A DNA stretch of 64,000 nucleotides from Bacillus gobiensis. GTDB lineage: Bacteria; Bacillota; Bacilli; Bacillales; Bacillaceae. Made by a program: the position numbers and the translations under genes. Below are positions 32,077 through 41,406 of this stretch, in pieces (position 1 is the stretch's first letter; each line of letters opens with the position of its first letter). A model generated the notes under the pieces. It did not search any database and was not told the DNA's origin. It saw only the letters and a list, made by a program, of their open reading frames with translations. The stretch is taken from NCBI RefSeq assembly GCF_001278705.1, contig NZ_CP012600.1, positions 1,240,190 through 1,304,189 on the forward strand, in the 5' to 3' direction.

Positions 32077-32394
32077 TTATCCCTCCCTATCCTCCTCAAG
32101 ACTTTTTTTCAATTCACTCAGACGTTCTATACGATGTTGTTCATATTTGCTGATCCATCGTTGATAAATCTCGCTTATGGGTGCGGCATTAAGGTAATGA
32201 AGCTTTTCTCGCCCGTGCCGGATGACGACAACAAGATTTGCCTCTTCCAACATAGCGAGATGCTTTGTTACTGCTTGCCGGGACATATCAAGGCCCTGAC
32301 ATAACTCTTTTAATGATTGCCCGTTATTCTTGTACAGCTGGTCAAGCAATTGTCTGCGACTCGGGTCGGCAAGCGCCTTAAAAATATTATCTAT
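32077..32394 (-). CDS. ArsR family regulator, apparent AUA start
   Basis: A winged-helix regulator of about 105 residues: IFKALADPSRRQLLDQLYKN at the start and GLDMSRQAVTKHLAMLEEAN as the helix-turn-helix. It lacks metal-binding cysteines and is of the SRPBCC-linked subtype. Family members begin MDNIFKALADPS or similar. Here an ideal GGGAGGAGGG is eight bases before an ATA codon at 32394-32392 in exactly that place. Upstream in-frame TTG codons (32451, 32436) have no ribosome site. Either ATA is used, or ATG has mutated and expression is low. Confidence 0.75.
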   Translation of the reverse strand: MDNIFKALADPSRRQLLDQLYKNNGQSLKELCQGLDMSRQAVTKHLAMLEEANLVVVIRHGREKLHYLNAAPISEIYQRWISKYEQHRIERLSELKKSLEEDREG

Positions 32395-32451
32395 CCGTCC
32401 CTCCTCCCTTCTTTTGTGAATATTATATGCAACCAAATAGTTGCCTTTCAA

Positions 32452-32683
32452 ACGATGTTATTATGACTTTTTCATTTTCTCTTATTTTGGGGAATTATAT
32501 TAGGTACACAAAGGCGCGGAACAGGAAAAAGTACAAGGAAAGGTACAAAGGGCAAAAGAATGCGGAAAGGAATATATTACTCCTTCCCGCGTTCTGAAAA
32601 TTCAAAGAGCCTGGAATGATGCCACACGGTTTGATGAGGGGGTAGCCTTAAGAATGGTTATCCTACTCTATTTATACACAGTT
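32452..32683. other. spacer with a start-less open frame
   Basis: A plus-strand frame from about 32515 reads KEYITPSRVLKIQRAWNDAT and looks protein-like, but has no start codon or ribosome site and does not match a family I know. It is probably a remnant. Confidence 0.3.
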
Positions 32684-33490
32684 CTACTCTGCATACTTAT
32701 AAACATCCGGTCTCAGGTTTTCGAATATTGGGATGTTTTGTTGTTGCTCTGCAACTTTCTGTATATCAATTTCTGCTGTTATGATTGCTTCTTGGTTGCC
32801 CGCCTCTTCTACAATGTTTCCGTTTGGATCGATGACAATTGAATGTCCCGCGTATGTGTTGCCGACATGATTTTCATTATTCACGTCGCCCACGCTGTTA
32901 CATGCAATGACATAGACGCAATTTTCTATGGCTCTTGCTTTCAATAGTGTTCTCCAATGGTTCACGTTTTTCGTAGTCCACTGTGCAACATAGAATATGA
33001 TTTTTGCGCCTTGAGACGTTGGGTATCGTGTAATTTCTGGAAAACGTAAGTCGTAACATATAATTTGACTCGCTTTGATATCGTTAATTTCAAAGACTTC
33101 TGGAACTTCATCTCCACCTGTTAAATATTGATGTTCATTTAACATCGGTACGAGATGTATTTTATCTTTTTGATAGAGTAGCTCCCCCGTTTTTGATACC
33201 GCAAAGGCTGTATTATAAATGTTGTCATCCCGTTTATTTGAAACTGAACCTGCAATAATACCCACGTGATGTTTGGTTGCTAAACTTTGGATAAAAGGAA
33301 GAGATCTTGTTAAATCGATATCTGCTTTTTCTGCTAAATGTTGTAACTCATAACCGTTATTCCACATTTCAGGTATCACAACAATCTCAGTATCTGCTTC
33401 GAGCTTTTCTTCAAATAAGGCTTTAATACGTCTTTCGTTTTGCTCAACTTCTCCTTCTATAATCTCAATTTGAAATAATTGTATTTTCAT
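32684..33490 (-). CDS. carbon-nitrogen hydrolase (nitrilase superfamily)
   Basis: A 268-residue member of the nitrilase superfamily. The catalytic triad is visible: Glu in VVIPEMW (about residue 41), Lys in YQKDKIHLV, and Cys in IICYDLRFPE. It resembles the omega-amidase/YafV branch, which hydrolyses alpha-keto amides or similar. Start ATG 33490 follows TAGGAGGTAG. It lies 11 bases after the metallo-hydrolase on the same strand, so the two form an operon. The exact substrate is uncertain. Confidence 0.9.
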   Translation of the reverse strand: MKIQLFQIEIIEGEVEQNERRIKALFEEKLEADTEIVVIPEMWNNGYELQHLAEKADIDLTRSLPFIQSLATKHHVGIIAGSVSNKRDDNIYNTAFAVSKTGELLYQKDKIHLVPMLNEHQYLTGGDEVPEVFEINDIKASQIICYDLRFPEITRYPTSQGAKIIFYVAQWTTKNVNHWRTLLKARAIENCVYVIACNSVGDVNNENHVGNTYAGHSIVIDPNGNIVEEAGNQEAIITAEIDIQKVAEQQQNIPIFENLRPDVYKYAE

Positions 33491-33501
33491 TTTACTACCT
33501 C

Positions 33502-34170
33502 CTATTCATATTTAAATTTATAAATAGCATATAACTCATCGTTGTATTTAACATCTTCGCCATGTGATGAAGATATAATAGAAGGTTTAATTTCATCTAT
33601 AACTCTCCCGCTATTAATATTTTCATCCATATCAACTGTGAACTTTTGAATCGGTGGGTGTAAGGCTTCAGCATGAGAAATGAATAAGTCTCCAGTTAGC
33701 AACACATTGTCACCTTTATGATGGTATATTACATGTCCCGGAGCATGACCGGGTGTTAAATATATGTCTAGGGGTAACGTTTTAATGATATTGTCACTTA
33801 AACCTTCAACTTGATTTTCGACACCTGTTGTTTCCTTTTCTAATTTGTTTGGATAAGGCTTTTCACCATTGATAAACGGAATTTCGATTTCGTGCGAGTA
33901 AATAGGAATGTTTAATTCATCTCGTAAATACTTGGCTCCATTAATGTGATCCAGATGACCATGTGTCAGTAAGATACTTTTGGGAACACCTAAAGATTTT
34001 GCTGCCTTCAACTGCATACGTGCATAGTCTTCCATTCCGGTATCTATGATATAAACATCCTCACCATCCACCACGTACCAAGTATTGATTTTGACAGGAA
34101 TGCCAACAACGGTTTCAAAAGTGAGTCTATAAACATGTTCAGAGATTTGAACAAATTCCAATTCATACAC
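33502..34170 (-). CDS. MBL-fold metallo-hydrolase
   Basis: A 222-residue metallo-beta-lactamase fold enzyme. The zinc motif THGHLDH, the GHAPGHVIYH His, the GDLF Asp and a C-terminal SSHGED His are all present. Such proteins are usually thioesterase- or lactonase-like; nothing indicates antibiotic hydrolysis. ATG at 34170 follows AGAAGGTG. It heads an operon with the amidase and is divergent from an HxlR regulator 93 bases away, which probably controls it. Confidence 0.9.
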   Translation of the reverse strand: MYELEFVQISEHVYRLTFETVVGIPVKINTWYVVDGEDVYIIDTGMEDYARMQLKAAKSLGVPKSILLTHGHLDHINGAKYLRDELNIPIYSHEIEIPFINGEKPYPNKLEKETTGVENQVEGLSDNIIKTLPLDIYLTPGHAPGHVIYHHKGDNVLLTGDLFISHAEALHPPIQKFTVDMDENINSGRVIDEIKPSIISSSHGEDVKYNDELYAIYKFKYE

Positions 34171-34263
34171 CTTCTTTTCATTTATTTGATATCATAAGTT
34201 TAATAAGAAAAAAAAGGTATAAAAAGAAGGCACAATTTTGTTACTACCTATTGAGGTGAGAAT

Positions 34264-34626
34264 ATGTCAGACTTTAAAAGCGGTCAATATGGTACTTGTA
34301 CATTAACTGTGAAGCACGCTTGTCCAATTGAATTAACGATGCATATTATTGGTGGTAAATGGAAAGGTATCATTTTATTTTTATTGTCACAATCACCAAT
34401 GTATTACAATGCAATGCGCCGTGAAATACCAGGTATTACCCAACGCATTCTTACACTACAACTTAGAGACCTCGAGAATGATGGTATCATTGAAAGAGAA
34501 GAAACAAACGATAATCCTAAGAAAGTTTTATATTATTTAACAGCTCTTGGAGAAGACTTTGTCCCAATACTTAAATCCATAGAGACATGGGGCAATGCTT
34601 ATATGAGTAAGCAAAAGAAGAATTAA
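34264..34626 (+). CDS. HxlR family transcriptional regulator
   Basis: A 120-residue HxlR-type winged helix: HACPIELTMHIIGGKWKGII at the N-terminus, then MRREIPGITQRILTLQLRDL. Cys residues near 13 and 20, including the usual one before the HTH, allow redox or electrophile sensing as in HypR/YodB-type proteins. Start ATG follows TTGAGGTGAG. It is divergent from the metallo-hydrolase/amidase operon, the probable target. Confidence 0.9.
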   Translation: MSDFKSGQYGTCTLTVKHACPIELTMHIIGGKWKGIILFLLSQSPMYYNAMRREIPGITQRILTLQLRDLENDGIIEREETNDNPKKVLYYLTALGEDFVPILKSIETWGNAYMSKQKKN

Positions 34627-34632
34627 AAAAGG

Positions 34633-34681
34633 TGGGGCTCAATGAAAGTCATCTTGATTGACTTTCATTGAGCCCCTTTTT
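34633..34681 (+). terminator. terminator after hxlR-type gene
   Basis: GGGGCTCAATGAAAGTCA and TGACTTTCATTGAGCCCC form an 18-bp perfect stem followed by TTTTTTTG. It is one of the strongest hairpins in the window. Confidence 0.92.
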
Positions 34682-35085
34682 TTGCGCAAAATAAAGAATA
34701 AAATCACGCAATATAAATACATGACGAATCCTCCATTAACTTTTGTGTGTCCACGCATTAATCCAGCACGTTCTAGAGCTGTACCGGCTTTTGTTAAGAT
34801 ATGGCTCGTAATGAGGATGTCCATAGTGAATCCCGTCCATCACCTACCCTAACATGCGTTTCTTCTCTGCATACGGCTCTGAAAGGATACAATTGCTGAT
34901 AATGATCGACTTCAATATTGGATAAGGAAACATGCTACGAACGGTCTTGCCATTGATGGGCATGTGGCCCTACCCCTTATTATCGAAAACGAAGTGTTCA
35001 TGTTGACCTTACATTAGTGTCATAGTTTAGAATTTGGTTTGAATTACTTTTAAAAAAACAACATGAAATTTAAGGAGGCAACCAT
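34682..35085. other. stretch without a supported gene
   Basis: A minus-strand frame (stop at 34639, ATG 34824) encodes a 61-residue chain with one hydrophobic segment (GGFVMYLYCVILFFILRKK), but it ends inside the terminator and has no ribosome site, so I do not call it. Near 34855-34900 the minus strand has GAGCCGTATGC...GCATG, faintly like group II intron domain V, without the needed pairing. Confidence 0.35.
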
Positions 35086-35235
35086 ATAGAACACATCATC
35101 CATACCGCCGAGCAGCATGGCATTGATGTTAGCGTTTTGAGTGCTGTTATGGCCGTTGCAAAGCGGGCAATTAATGAAGGCTATGGAAACGATAACTTTT
35201 CGCGCCTGACTGAATTGTTGAGAAAACAGTCTTAG
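35086..35235 (+). pseudogene. 6PGDH-like NAD(P)-dependent reductase, C-terminal fragment
   Basis: The frame reads IEHIIHTAEQHGIDVSVLSA and then GYGNDNFSRLTELLRKQS before the stop. This is the end of an imine-reductase-like or hydroxyisobutyrate-dehydrogenase-like protein, whose C-terminus often has YGxxDFSxLIELL. The remaining 240 residues are missing. Confidence 0.6.
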
Positions 35236-35305
35236 AGAAGTGATCTCTAAAACATCAAGAGGAATATGTTTTTTCCTCGCCTTCTTAATATAAAAATGGA
35301 GAGGT

Positions 35306-35336
35306 CCCAGTACTTATATAAGACTGGGATCTTTTG
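35306..35336. terminator. hairpin between remnant and MerR gene
   Basis: GGTCCCAGT and ACTGGGATC pair around a short AT loop and are followed by TTTTGTT. It sits just after the MerR stop at 35337 on the other strand and can serve both directions. Confidence 0.65.
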
Positions 35337-35729
35337 TTATATCATTGTTCCTGCAGGTGAACTCTTTATCGATCTTCGTTTATCCGTCATTTTTGTGATT
35401 TGTTTTTCTAGGCGATTCGTTACTACTTTCAATGCATAAATTTGTCTGTTGTATTGATCTAGCTTCTCTTGATAAATCTCCAGCATTTCTTCGCAAAATT
35501 CATATTCCTCAGGACCGTTGTCCTCGCATTCCAATATTTCTTCGATTTGCTCAGTTGTTAGACCTAAACCTAAATAGAGTTGGATGATTCGAATTCGTTT
35601 AATGGCAGATTCATCGAACTCCCGATAGCCATTTTCAAGCCTAGCTGCTGTAATTAATTTTTTCTTCTCATAATGCCTAATGGAGCGGGTGCTGGCACCG
35701 GTTATTTTAGAAAGTTGACTTATTTTCAC
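35337..35729 (-). CDS. MerR family transcriptional regulator
   Basis: A 130-residue MerR protein with ISQLSKITGASTRSIRHYEK as helix-turn-helix, NGYREFDESAIKRIRIIQLY as wing and second helix, and a dimerisation coiled coil near 80-115. Acidic/Cys residues ECEDNGPEEYEFCEEM follow the wing. GTG start at 35729 has AAAGGAGG upstream. The promoter on its strand has TTGACT-N19-TAATAT, the elongated spacer of MerR-controlled promoters, suggesting autoactivation. The genes it once controlled may have included the adjacent reductase remnant. Confidence 0.87.
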   Translation of the reverse strand: MKISQLSKITGASTRSIRHYEKKKLITAARLENGYREFDESAIKRIRIIQLYLGLGLTTEQIEEILECEDNGPEEYEFCEEMLEIYQEKLDQYNRQIYALKVVTNRLEKQITKMTDKRRSIKSSPAGTMI

Positions 35730-35750
35730 AAAAGTGTCCTCCTTTTTTGG

Positions 35751-35783
35751 ATTACAAATCCAATATTAAGGGATAACATTATG
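35751..35783 (-). promoter_or_regulatory. MerR-type promoter with 19-bp spacer
   Basis: On the minus strand TTGACT and TAATAT are 19 bases apart, with a partial dyad GACATAA-TG-TTATCCC in between. The geometry is that of a MerR-activated promoter for the gene at 35337-35729. Confidence 0.55.
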
Positions 35784-35813
35784 TCAAAGTCAACAAAATG
35801 CTCTTAATAAAAA

Positions 35814-35837
35814 AAAGACAGGAATACTCCTGCCTTT
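35814..35837 (-). terminator. terminator of the cysJI operon
   Basis: AAAGACAGGA and TCCTGCCTTT pair around ATAC; on the minus strand T-residues follow. It is placed about ten bases after the CysI stop. Confidence 0.75.
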
Positions 35838-35847
35838 CAAACCTTAA

Positions 35848-37566
35848 TCAATCATGAAAATTCGTGCCGTCTGTCGTTTCTGTTACAACACCTGCGCGGA
35901 TGACAAAGTCACCGAAGTGTTCGCCTTCCTCTCGTTCTTTTGCGTAACGAGGAAGAAGCTCGCCCAATTCATTTAATATTTCTTCTTCTCCGATGTTTTC
36001 CCGGTACATTTTGCTTAGTCGGCTGCCGTCAAAGGCTGCGCCAAGATACATGTTGTATTTGCCGGGCGCTTTGCCGATAAAGCCGATTTCTCCGAGCGCA
36101 TGTCGAGCACATCCGTTCGGACAGCCTGTCATGCGGATCGTAATTTCTTCGTTCCGAAGTCCGCTTTCATCTACAATGGCATCAATCTTATCAAGCAGAG
36201 CCGGCAAGTAGCGTTCTGCTTCCGCCATTGCCAATCCGCATGTCGGAAGCGAAACACACGCCAGTGAGCTGCGGCGGAGTGCAGAATATTGCTTGCCTTC
36301 TGTTAAACCATATTGTTCGATCAATTCATTAATCTTTTTCTTTTTCTTGCTTGATACATCGGCAATGACCAAGTTTTGATTAGCTGTCAGACGGAAATCA
36401 CCGGAATGAATTTTGGCGATTTCACGCAAGCCGGTCATGAGCTTGTAGTCATCAAGATCTGTGATGCGGCCACCTTCGACAAACAGCGTAAAATGCCATC
36501 TACCTTTCATCCCTTTCACCCAGCCATAACGATCACCGTTATGATCGAAATGATACGGTTTCGCTTCTTCAAGGCTCCAGCCGAGGCGGCTTTCCAGTTC
36601 TTCCTTGACCGTTTCCAGACCAAGACGGTCAACGGTGTACTTGAACCGGGCATTTTTACGAACGGAACGATTACCATAGTCTCGCTGAATCGTAATGACT
36701 TTTTCTGACACATCATAAACTTGCTCCGGCTTACAGAAGCCAATAACCTTGGCGAGCTGCGGATATGTCGCTTTGTCACCGTGAGTCATACCCATACCGC
36801 CACCGATCGCCACGTTAAATCCGATAAGTTTGCCATCTTCAACGATTGCGATGAATCCTAAATCCTGCGAATAAACATCAATATCGTTGGAAGGCGGAAC
36901 GGCGATGCCGATTTTAAACTTCCGCGGCAAATACAGCGGTCCGTACATTGGTTCGACTTCTTCCACGTCCGGCGTACCGGCTACTTTTTCTTCATCCAGC
37001 CATATTTCATGATACGCTCTCGTACGCGGCAATAATTGATCACTCAATAGCTTTGATGCTTCAAATACTTCGGAATGGACCTCAGACTGATATGGATTCG
37101 GGTTGCACATGACGTTCCGGTTCACGTCGCCGCATGCCGCAATCGTATCTAAAAGAGACGCATGAATTTCCTGAATCGTTTTTTTCATATTCCATTTTAA
37201 AATACCGTGCATTTGAAACGCCTGTCGTGTTGTCAGCTTTAATGTGCCGTTGCCGAATTTTTGGGCAAGCTCGTCCATGACAAGCCATTGCTCAGGTGTC
37301 GCTACTCCGCCCGGTGTACGGACGCGAAGCATGAATTGATAAGCTGGTTCAAGCTTTTGCTTTTGCCGCTCATTGCGGAGATCCCGGTCATCCTGCAAGT
37401 AGCTGCCGTGATGTTTCATGAGACGGTTGTCGTCATCAGAAATTCCGGCACTGATCCGATCGAGCATAGATTCTTTCAGCGTCCCCCGTAAATAGTCGCT
37501 TTCTTCTTTTATGCGTTCCACATCGCTCGGAGAGCCGTCCGGTGCTTTTAAAATTTTGTTCGCCAT
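35848..37566 (-). CDS. cysI: sulfite reductase hemoprotein beta subunit
   Basis: A 572-residue assimilatory sulfite reductase hemoprotein. The siroheme/4Fe-4S cysteines are in [18 protein letters not shown] and [18 protein letters not shown]. The ferredoxin-like repeats and two nitrite/sulfite reductase domains span the whole chain, and its length equals that of B. subtilis CysI. It performs the six-electron reduction of sulfite to sulfide with electrons from CysJ. ATG at 37566 follows GAAAGGAG. It is the second gene after cysJ, 26 bases downstream. Confidence 0.96.
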   Translation of the reverse strand: MANKILKAPDGSPSDVERIKEESDYLRGTLKESMLDRISAGISDDDNRLMKHHGSYLQDDRDLRNERQKQKLEPAYQFMLRVRTPGGVATPEQWLVMDELAQKFGNGTLKLTTRQAFQMHGILKWNMKKTIQEIHASLLDTIAACGDVNRNVMCNPNPYQSEVHSEVFEASKLLSDQLLPRTRAYHEIWLDEEKVAGTPDVEEVEPMYGPLYLPRKFKIGIAVPPSNDIDVYSQDLGFIAIVEDGKLIGFNVAIGGGMGMTHGDKATYPQLAKVIGFCKPEQVYDVSEKVITIQRDYGNRSVRKNARFKYTVDRLGLETVKEELESRLGWSLEEAKPYHFDHNGDRYGWVKGMKGRWHFTLFVEGGRITDLDDYKLMTGLREIAKIHSGDFRLTANQNLVIADVSSKKKKKINELIEQYGLTEGKQYSALRRSSLACVSLPTCGLAMAEAERYLPALLDKIDAIVDESGLRNEEITIRMTGCPNGCARHALGEIGFIGKAPGKYNMYLGAAFDGSRLSKMYRENIGEEEILNELGELLPRYAKEREEGEHFGDFVIRAGVVTETTDGTNFHD

Positions 37567-37592
37567 GTTGTTAAACTCCTTTCAATCCGAAA

Positions 37593-39419
37593 TCAATATA
37601 CATCACGCTGATAACGTTTATTCTGTTGCAAATCGGCAAGATAATCTGCAGCTTTTTCAGGGCTCATGCCACCTTCTTTTTCGATAATCGCAAGTAACGT
37701 ATTGTGGACGTCATGTGCCATGTTTTTCTCATCACCGCAAATATAAACAGCAGCTCCTTCTTGAAGCCATTCGAACAATTCTTTGCTGTGTTCAAGCATG
37801 CGGTTCTGCACATATACTTTTTCTTCAGTGTCACGTGAAAACGCGACATCCATTTTAGTAACCACACCGTCTTTCAGCCATTTTTGCCATTCGGTCTGGT
37901 AAAGGAAATCCGTCACGAAATGCTGGTCTCCGAAAAACAGCCATGATTTTCCTTCTGCTCCCATTTCCTCACGCTCCTGCATAAATGCGCGGAACGGAGC
38001 AATGCCTGTTCCAGGTCCAACCATGATGATCGGCGTATCCGGATTGTTTGGCAATTTAAAGTTTTGATTATGCTGGATGTAAACCGGAAGCGTGTCTCCA
38101 GGCTGCAGTCGCTCCGCACATAAAATGGAGCAAACCCCATTTCTCTCACGGCCGTGTGTTTCGTATCGTACTGCACCGATCGTTAAATGCACTTCATCCG
38201 GATTGGCCGCTAAGCTGCTCGCAATCGAATAAAGGCGGGCTGGCATTTTTCGGAGAATAGCGATAAACTCTTGCGCAGGAACACCCCGCGGACCAAAGTC
38301 ACGGATTAAATCAAGTAAATCGCGCCCTTCAGTATATGCTTTTACTTGATCTTCATTTCCTGGAGATAAAAGCTCTTTTAATTTCTCATTTGCAGATAAT
38401 TTTGCTGCCTGCTCAAGAAGCGGTTTCGTTAAAACGGTAATTTCAAAATGGGAGATAAGCGCTTCTTTAAGCGGACGGACGTCTCCCTGTTTATTAATGG
38501 TTACAATTTCTTCCGGATCCCATTTCGTTTCCTCCAGAAGCAAATCGACTAGAGCCGGATCGTTTTCCGGATAAACACCGAGGCTGTCACCCGGTTCAAA
38601 TGTGAGACCGGACCCTTCAAGCGATAGCTCTAGGTGGCGCGTTTCTTTATTCGAGCCGCGACCATTTAAATTTAAATTTTCTAACACTTCCGCTTTAAAA
38701 GGATTTGTTCTGTTATATTCGGAATCACCTGCTTGAGGAGCCGCTGCCGGAGCAGGTGCAGCAGTTGCACCCTCCGATTCACTTAAGCCGCCAATGACGC
38801 CGTCAAGCCATTCTGCTGCCGGATCATCATAGTCAAGGTCACAATCAACGCGCGGATAAAGCCGTGTACCTCCGAGATCTTCCAGCCGCTGATCGAATTC
38901 CTTCCCTGTCTGGCAGAAAAACTCATACGAGCTGTCTCCAAGCGACAAAACAGAAAAACGAAGGTCGTCCAGCTTTGGCGCCCTTCTACCATGAAGAAAT
39001 TCATGAAATGACAGCGCGTTATCCGGAGGATCGCCCTCTCCATGTGTACTCGCGACAATAAGCAGGTTCTGGATTTTCTTTAAATTATTCGGTTTAAAAT
39101 CGCTCATGGACGACACAGTTACTTGAAATCCGCGATCCTCAAGTTTCTTGCCGGTATTCTCTGCTAATCCTTGAGCATTTCCCGTTTGTGATCCGTAAAG
39201 AACGGTCACTTCTTTCGATATTGTTTGCACAGTACTTTCAGCAAGTGGTTCTGTAGCTGGTGCCGGTCTTTCTGCTGTTCCCGGAACGGATGCAGACTGA
39301 GATGCAGCCAAATAACCGCTCAGCCAAACTTTTTGTGATTCTGTCAAGGTCGGCAGAAGACGATTTAGGAGCTCTGCCTGCTCCTGATTAAACGGACTGT
39401 TCATTACCTGAAGTTGCAA
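37593..39419 (-). CDS. cysJ: sulfite reductase flavoprotein alpha subunit
   Basis: A 608-residue diflavin reductase. The FMN flavodoxin domain (residues about 60-205) begins VTVLYGSQTGNAQGLAEN, a Pro/Ala-rich linker follows, then the FAD domain with RLYSIASS and the NADPH domain with GPGTGIAPFRAF and a C-terminal RYQRDVY. It transfers electrons from NADPH to CysI. I chose TTG at 39419 (LQLQVMNSPFNQEQ): B. subtilis CysJ starts MQLQVMNSPFNQEQ at this point and GAGGTGG is nine bases upstream. An upstream GTG would fall on that ribosome site. Confidence 0.95.
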   Translation of the reverse strand: MQLQVMNSPFNQEQAELLNRLLPTLTESQKVWLSGYLAASQSASVPGTAERPAPATEPLAESTVQTISKEVTVLYGSQTGNAQGLAENTGKKLEDRGFQVTVSSMSDFKPNNLKKIQNLLIVASTHGEGDPPDNALSFHEFLHGRRAPKLDDLRFSVLSLGDSSYEFFCQTGKEFDQRLEDLGGTRLYPRVDCDLDYDDPAAEWLDGVIGGLSESEGATAAPAPAAAPQAGDSEYNRTNPFKAEVLENLNLNGRGSNKETRHLELSLEGSGLTFEPGDSLGVYPENDPALVDLLLEETKWDPEEIVTINKQGDVRPLKEALISHFEITVLTKPLLEQAAKLSANEKLKELLSPGNEDQVKAYTEGRDLLDLIRDFGPRGVPAQEFIAILRKMPARLYSIASSLAANPDEVHLTIGAVRYETHGRERNGVCSILCAERLQPGDTLPVYIQHNQNFKLPNNPDTPIIMVGPGTGIAPFRAFMQEREEMGAEGKSWLFFGDQHFVTDFLYQTEWQKWLKDGVVTKMDVAFSRDTEEKVYVQNRMLEHSKELFEWLQEGAAVYICGDEKNMAHDVHNTLLAIIEKEGGMSPEKAADYLADLQQNKRYQRDVY

Positions 39420-39793
39420 CAATTTCCACCTCACAAAGGAATATAAACTTATCGTACATCATTTTAAATATGATTGCTGGTCCTTTCACTTTTCAGCTAT
39501 TTTTAATCGTAGCTTCACTATTCCAATGAGTCAAGTATGTTTTGATGGTATTAATGATAAGAAAGCGCTTAATAACAACTTATTTTAAAAATCTTTTATT
39601 TTATATAAAAGTAAACAAAAACGTTTTTGAGTCATTGGTTGATTCGGTTTAATATTAACATAAAAGCTGACTCAGCTTCTTTCATATTATGAAAATATTT
39701 TGTTCATACAAAAATGGTGATGATAATACCATATAGCTTGAGTATGTTTTAAAAATTTTCTTTAGAAACTCTCCTGATAGATTCAAATTGTTT
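39420..39793. other. intergenic region upstream of cysJ
   Basis: It must contain the cysJI promoter. AAGCTGACTCAGCTT near 39665 is a short symmetric element. I see no S-box or T-box core. Confidence 0.45.
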
Positions 39794-41311
39794 TTAAGTC
39801 AGCAATTTCAGCGTACGGGGGATATTCTCAATGAGATCTGTGGACAAAACATCGAAATGTGTGTGTTCTTGTTCAATTAGTACATCAGCAGACTTACCAT
39901 GGACAAATACAGCATTGCTTATTGCGGACTGAACGTGAGTTTGCTGCATGATAAACGCAAGAATCATGCCGCTTAAAGCATCTCCGGTACCTCCTTTTGC
40001 AAGGGCCGAATTTCCGGTAGTGTTGACAAATTGTTCGCCACCTGGAGTCGTTACAATGGTAAAAGGCCCTTTTAAAACCAAATAAATCCCATACTCTTGG
40101 GCAAACAGTCTTGATATTGAAAATCGATCTTGTTCAACCTCTTTTATAGACTTATCGATTAAACGCGCCATTTCCCCTGGATGAGGTGTTAAGATGGTCG
40201 GGTGTTTTCGATTTTTTAAAAGAGGCAGCATGTCCTTCAAATGATATAGGGCATCAGCATCTATAACAACCGGTAATTCCTTAGTAATGACTTCTTCTAC
40301 AATTAGTTTCCCGCCTTTTGTTCGACCGATTCCGGGTCCTACTGCAACCGCATCCAGATTTTCATACTCAACTGATAAATTACCTTTAAAATAACCATCC
40401 TCTGATGGACTTGGAAGATACACTGCTTCTAAAAAATGGGCGGCTGCAATGGGGTGAATTTCTTCAGGTATGGCAGCCGTGATGAGTCCTGCTCCACATC
40501 TTAATGCAGCTTTGGCCGCTAACATGATTGCTCCAGTCATTCGGGATCCGCCAATGACCATCCCCTTCCCGTTGGACCCTTTATGTGAATTTGGAGATCT
40601 GGATGGAAGGTGTTTTTTTACAAGCTTTTCTGTCCAGATCATCCTATTGTGTGAACAATGTTTGGCTGCTATCGGTGGAATGCCGATATCAGCAACGATT
40701 GTTTCTCCATAGTAGGAAGCACAGGGATATATGAAAGTCCCGCTTTTCGGCAAATGAATCGTAATCGTTAGATCAGCTCTAACGGCTCGGTCCACATCGC
40801 CGCCGTCCGCAGGAATACCGCTTGGAACGTCTATCGAAAAAATTTCTGCTGATTTGCAGGTATTGATCTTGTCTATGATTTCTTTGTAAGGAGAACGCAG
40901 CTCCCCTTTTACGCCTATCCCCAGTAAACAATCGATTATTACGTCGTAAGTCGATAACAAGTTGAAAAAATGTTCTTCGTTTTTTAAGAAATATCGAGCT
41001 TCGTAACCTGAATTTTTATATACCTCTAAGGCGTGTTTAGCTGCCCCTTTTATTTTTTCAGGCGGAGGAACGATCCAAAGATCTACTTGAAAGTCGAAGC
41101 TTTTTAATATTCTGGCAATCACAAATCCGTCGCCACCGTTGTTTCCAGCCCCTGCAAGAATAACAATTTTTTGATTTGGGTCGGTTCTCTCCATAATAAG
41201 TCTCGCAATAGACTGCCCGGCATTTTCCATTAACGTTTCCCCGCTAATACCAATCTGATTGGTGGTATACGAATCAATGCAATACATTTCATCGGCAGAA
41301 ACAATTCGCAT
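39794..41311 (-). CDS. nnr: bifunctional NAD(P)H-hydrate epimerase/dehydratase
   Basis: A 505-residue fusion of the two NAD(P)H repair activities. The N-terminal epimerase (YjeF_N, residues 1-210) shows AGAGNNGGDGFVIARIL; the C-terminal ADP-dependent dehydratase (from about 225) shows HKGSNGKGMVIGGS, LTPHPGEMARL and NTTGNSALAKGGTGDALSG. Together they regenerate NAD(P)H from its hydrated forms. ATG at 41311 is preceded by GAGGAGGTTATT; the longer frame upstream has no start signal. It is a monocistronic housekeeping gene after a hairpin. Confidence 0.95.
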   Translation of the reverse strand: MRIVSADEMYCIDSYTTNQIGISGETLMENAGQSIARLIMERTDPNQKIVILAGAGNNGGDGFVIARILKSFDFQVDLWIVPPPEKIKGAAKHALEVYKNSGYEARYFLKNEEHFFNLLSTYDVIIDCLLGIGVKGELRSPYKEIIDKINTCKSAEIFSIDVPSGIPADGGDVDRAVRADLTITIHLPKSGTFIYPCASYYGETIVADIGIPPIAAKHCSHNRMIWTEKLVKKHLPSRSPNSHKGSNGKGMVIGGSRMTGAIMLAAKAALRCGAGLITAAIPEEIHPIAAAHFLEAVYLPSPSEDGYFKGNLSVEYENLDAVAVGPGIGRTKGGKLIVEEVITKELPVVIDADALYHLKDMLPLLKNRKHPTILTPHPGEMARLIDKSIKEVEQDRFSISRLFAQEYGIYLVLKGPFTIVTTPGGEQFVNTTGNSALAKGGTGDALSGMILAFIMQQTHVQSAISNAVFVHGKSADVLIEQEHTHFDVLSTDLIENIPRTLKLLT

Positions 41312-41357
41312 AAAATAACCTCCTCTACTCGTCCTCTTTCGTATATATAATTTTACA

Positions 41358-41397
41358 ATAAAAAAACAGTTCATCCGTCAGAATAAACTGTTTTTTT
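41358..41397. terminator. terminator of the DUF3892 gene
   Basis: AAAAAACAGTT and AACTGTTTTTTT pair around an 18-base loop, symmetric A and T runs. It ends the minus-strand DUF3892 transcript and insulates the nnr promoter region. Confidence 0.7.
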
Positions 41398-41406
41398 GCT
41401 GGCATC

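Noticed and set aside
33502..34170. Metallo-beta-lactamase conferring antibiotic resistance
   Set aside because: Sequence and length fit general MBL-fold hydrolases; no signal peptide, and it is paired with an amidase.
34639..34824. 61-aa membrane-like frame
   Set aside because: Ends inside the hxlR terminator stem and has no ribosome site; not supported as a gene.
34855..34900. Group II intron domain V-like sequence
   Set aside because: GAGCCGTATGC is present, but the second strand does not pair as domain V requires and no intron-encoded protein is near.
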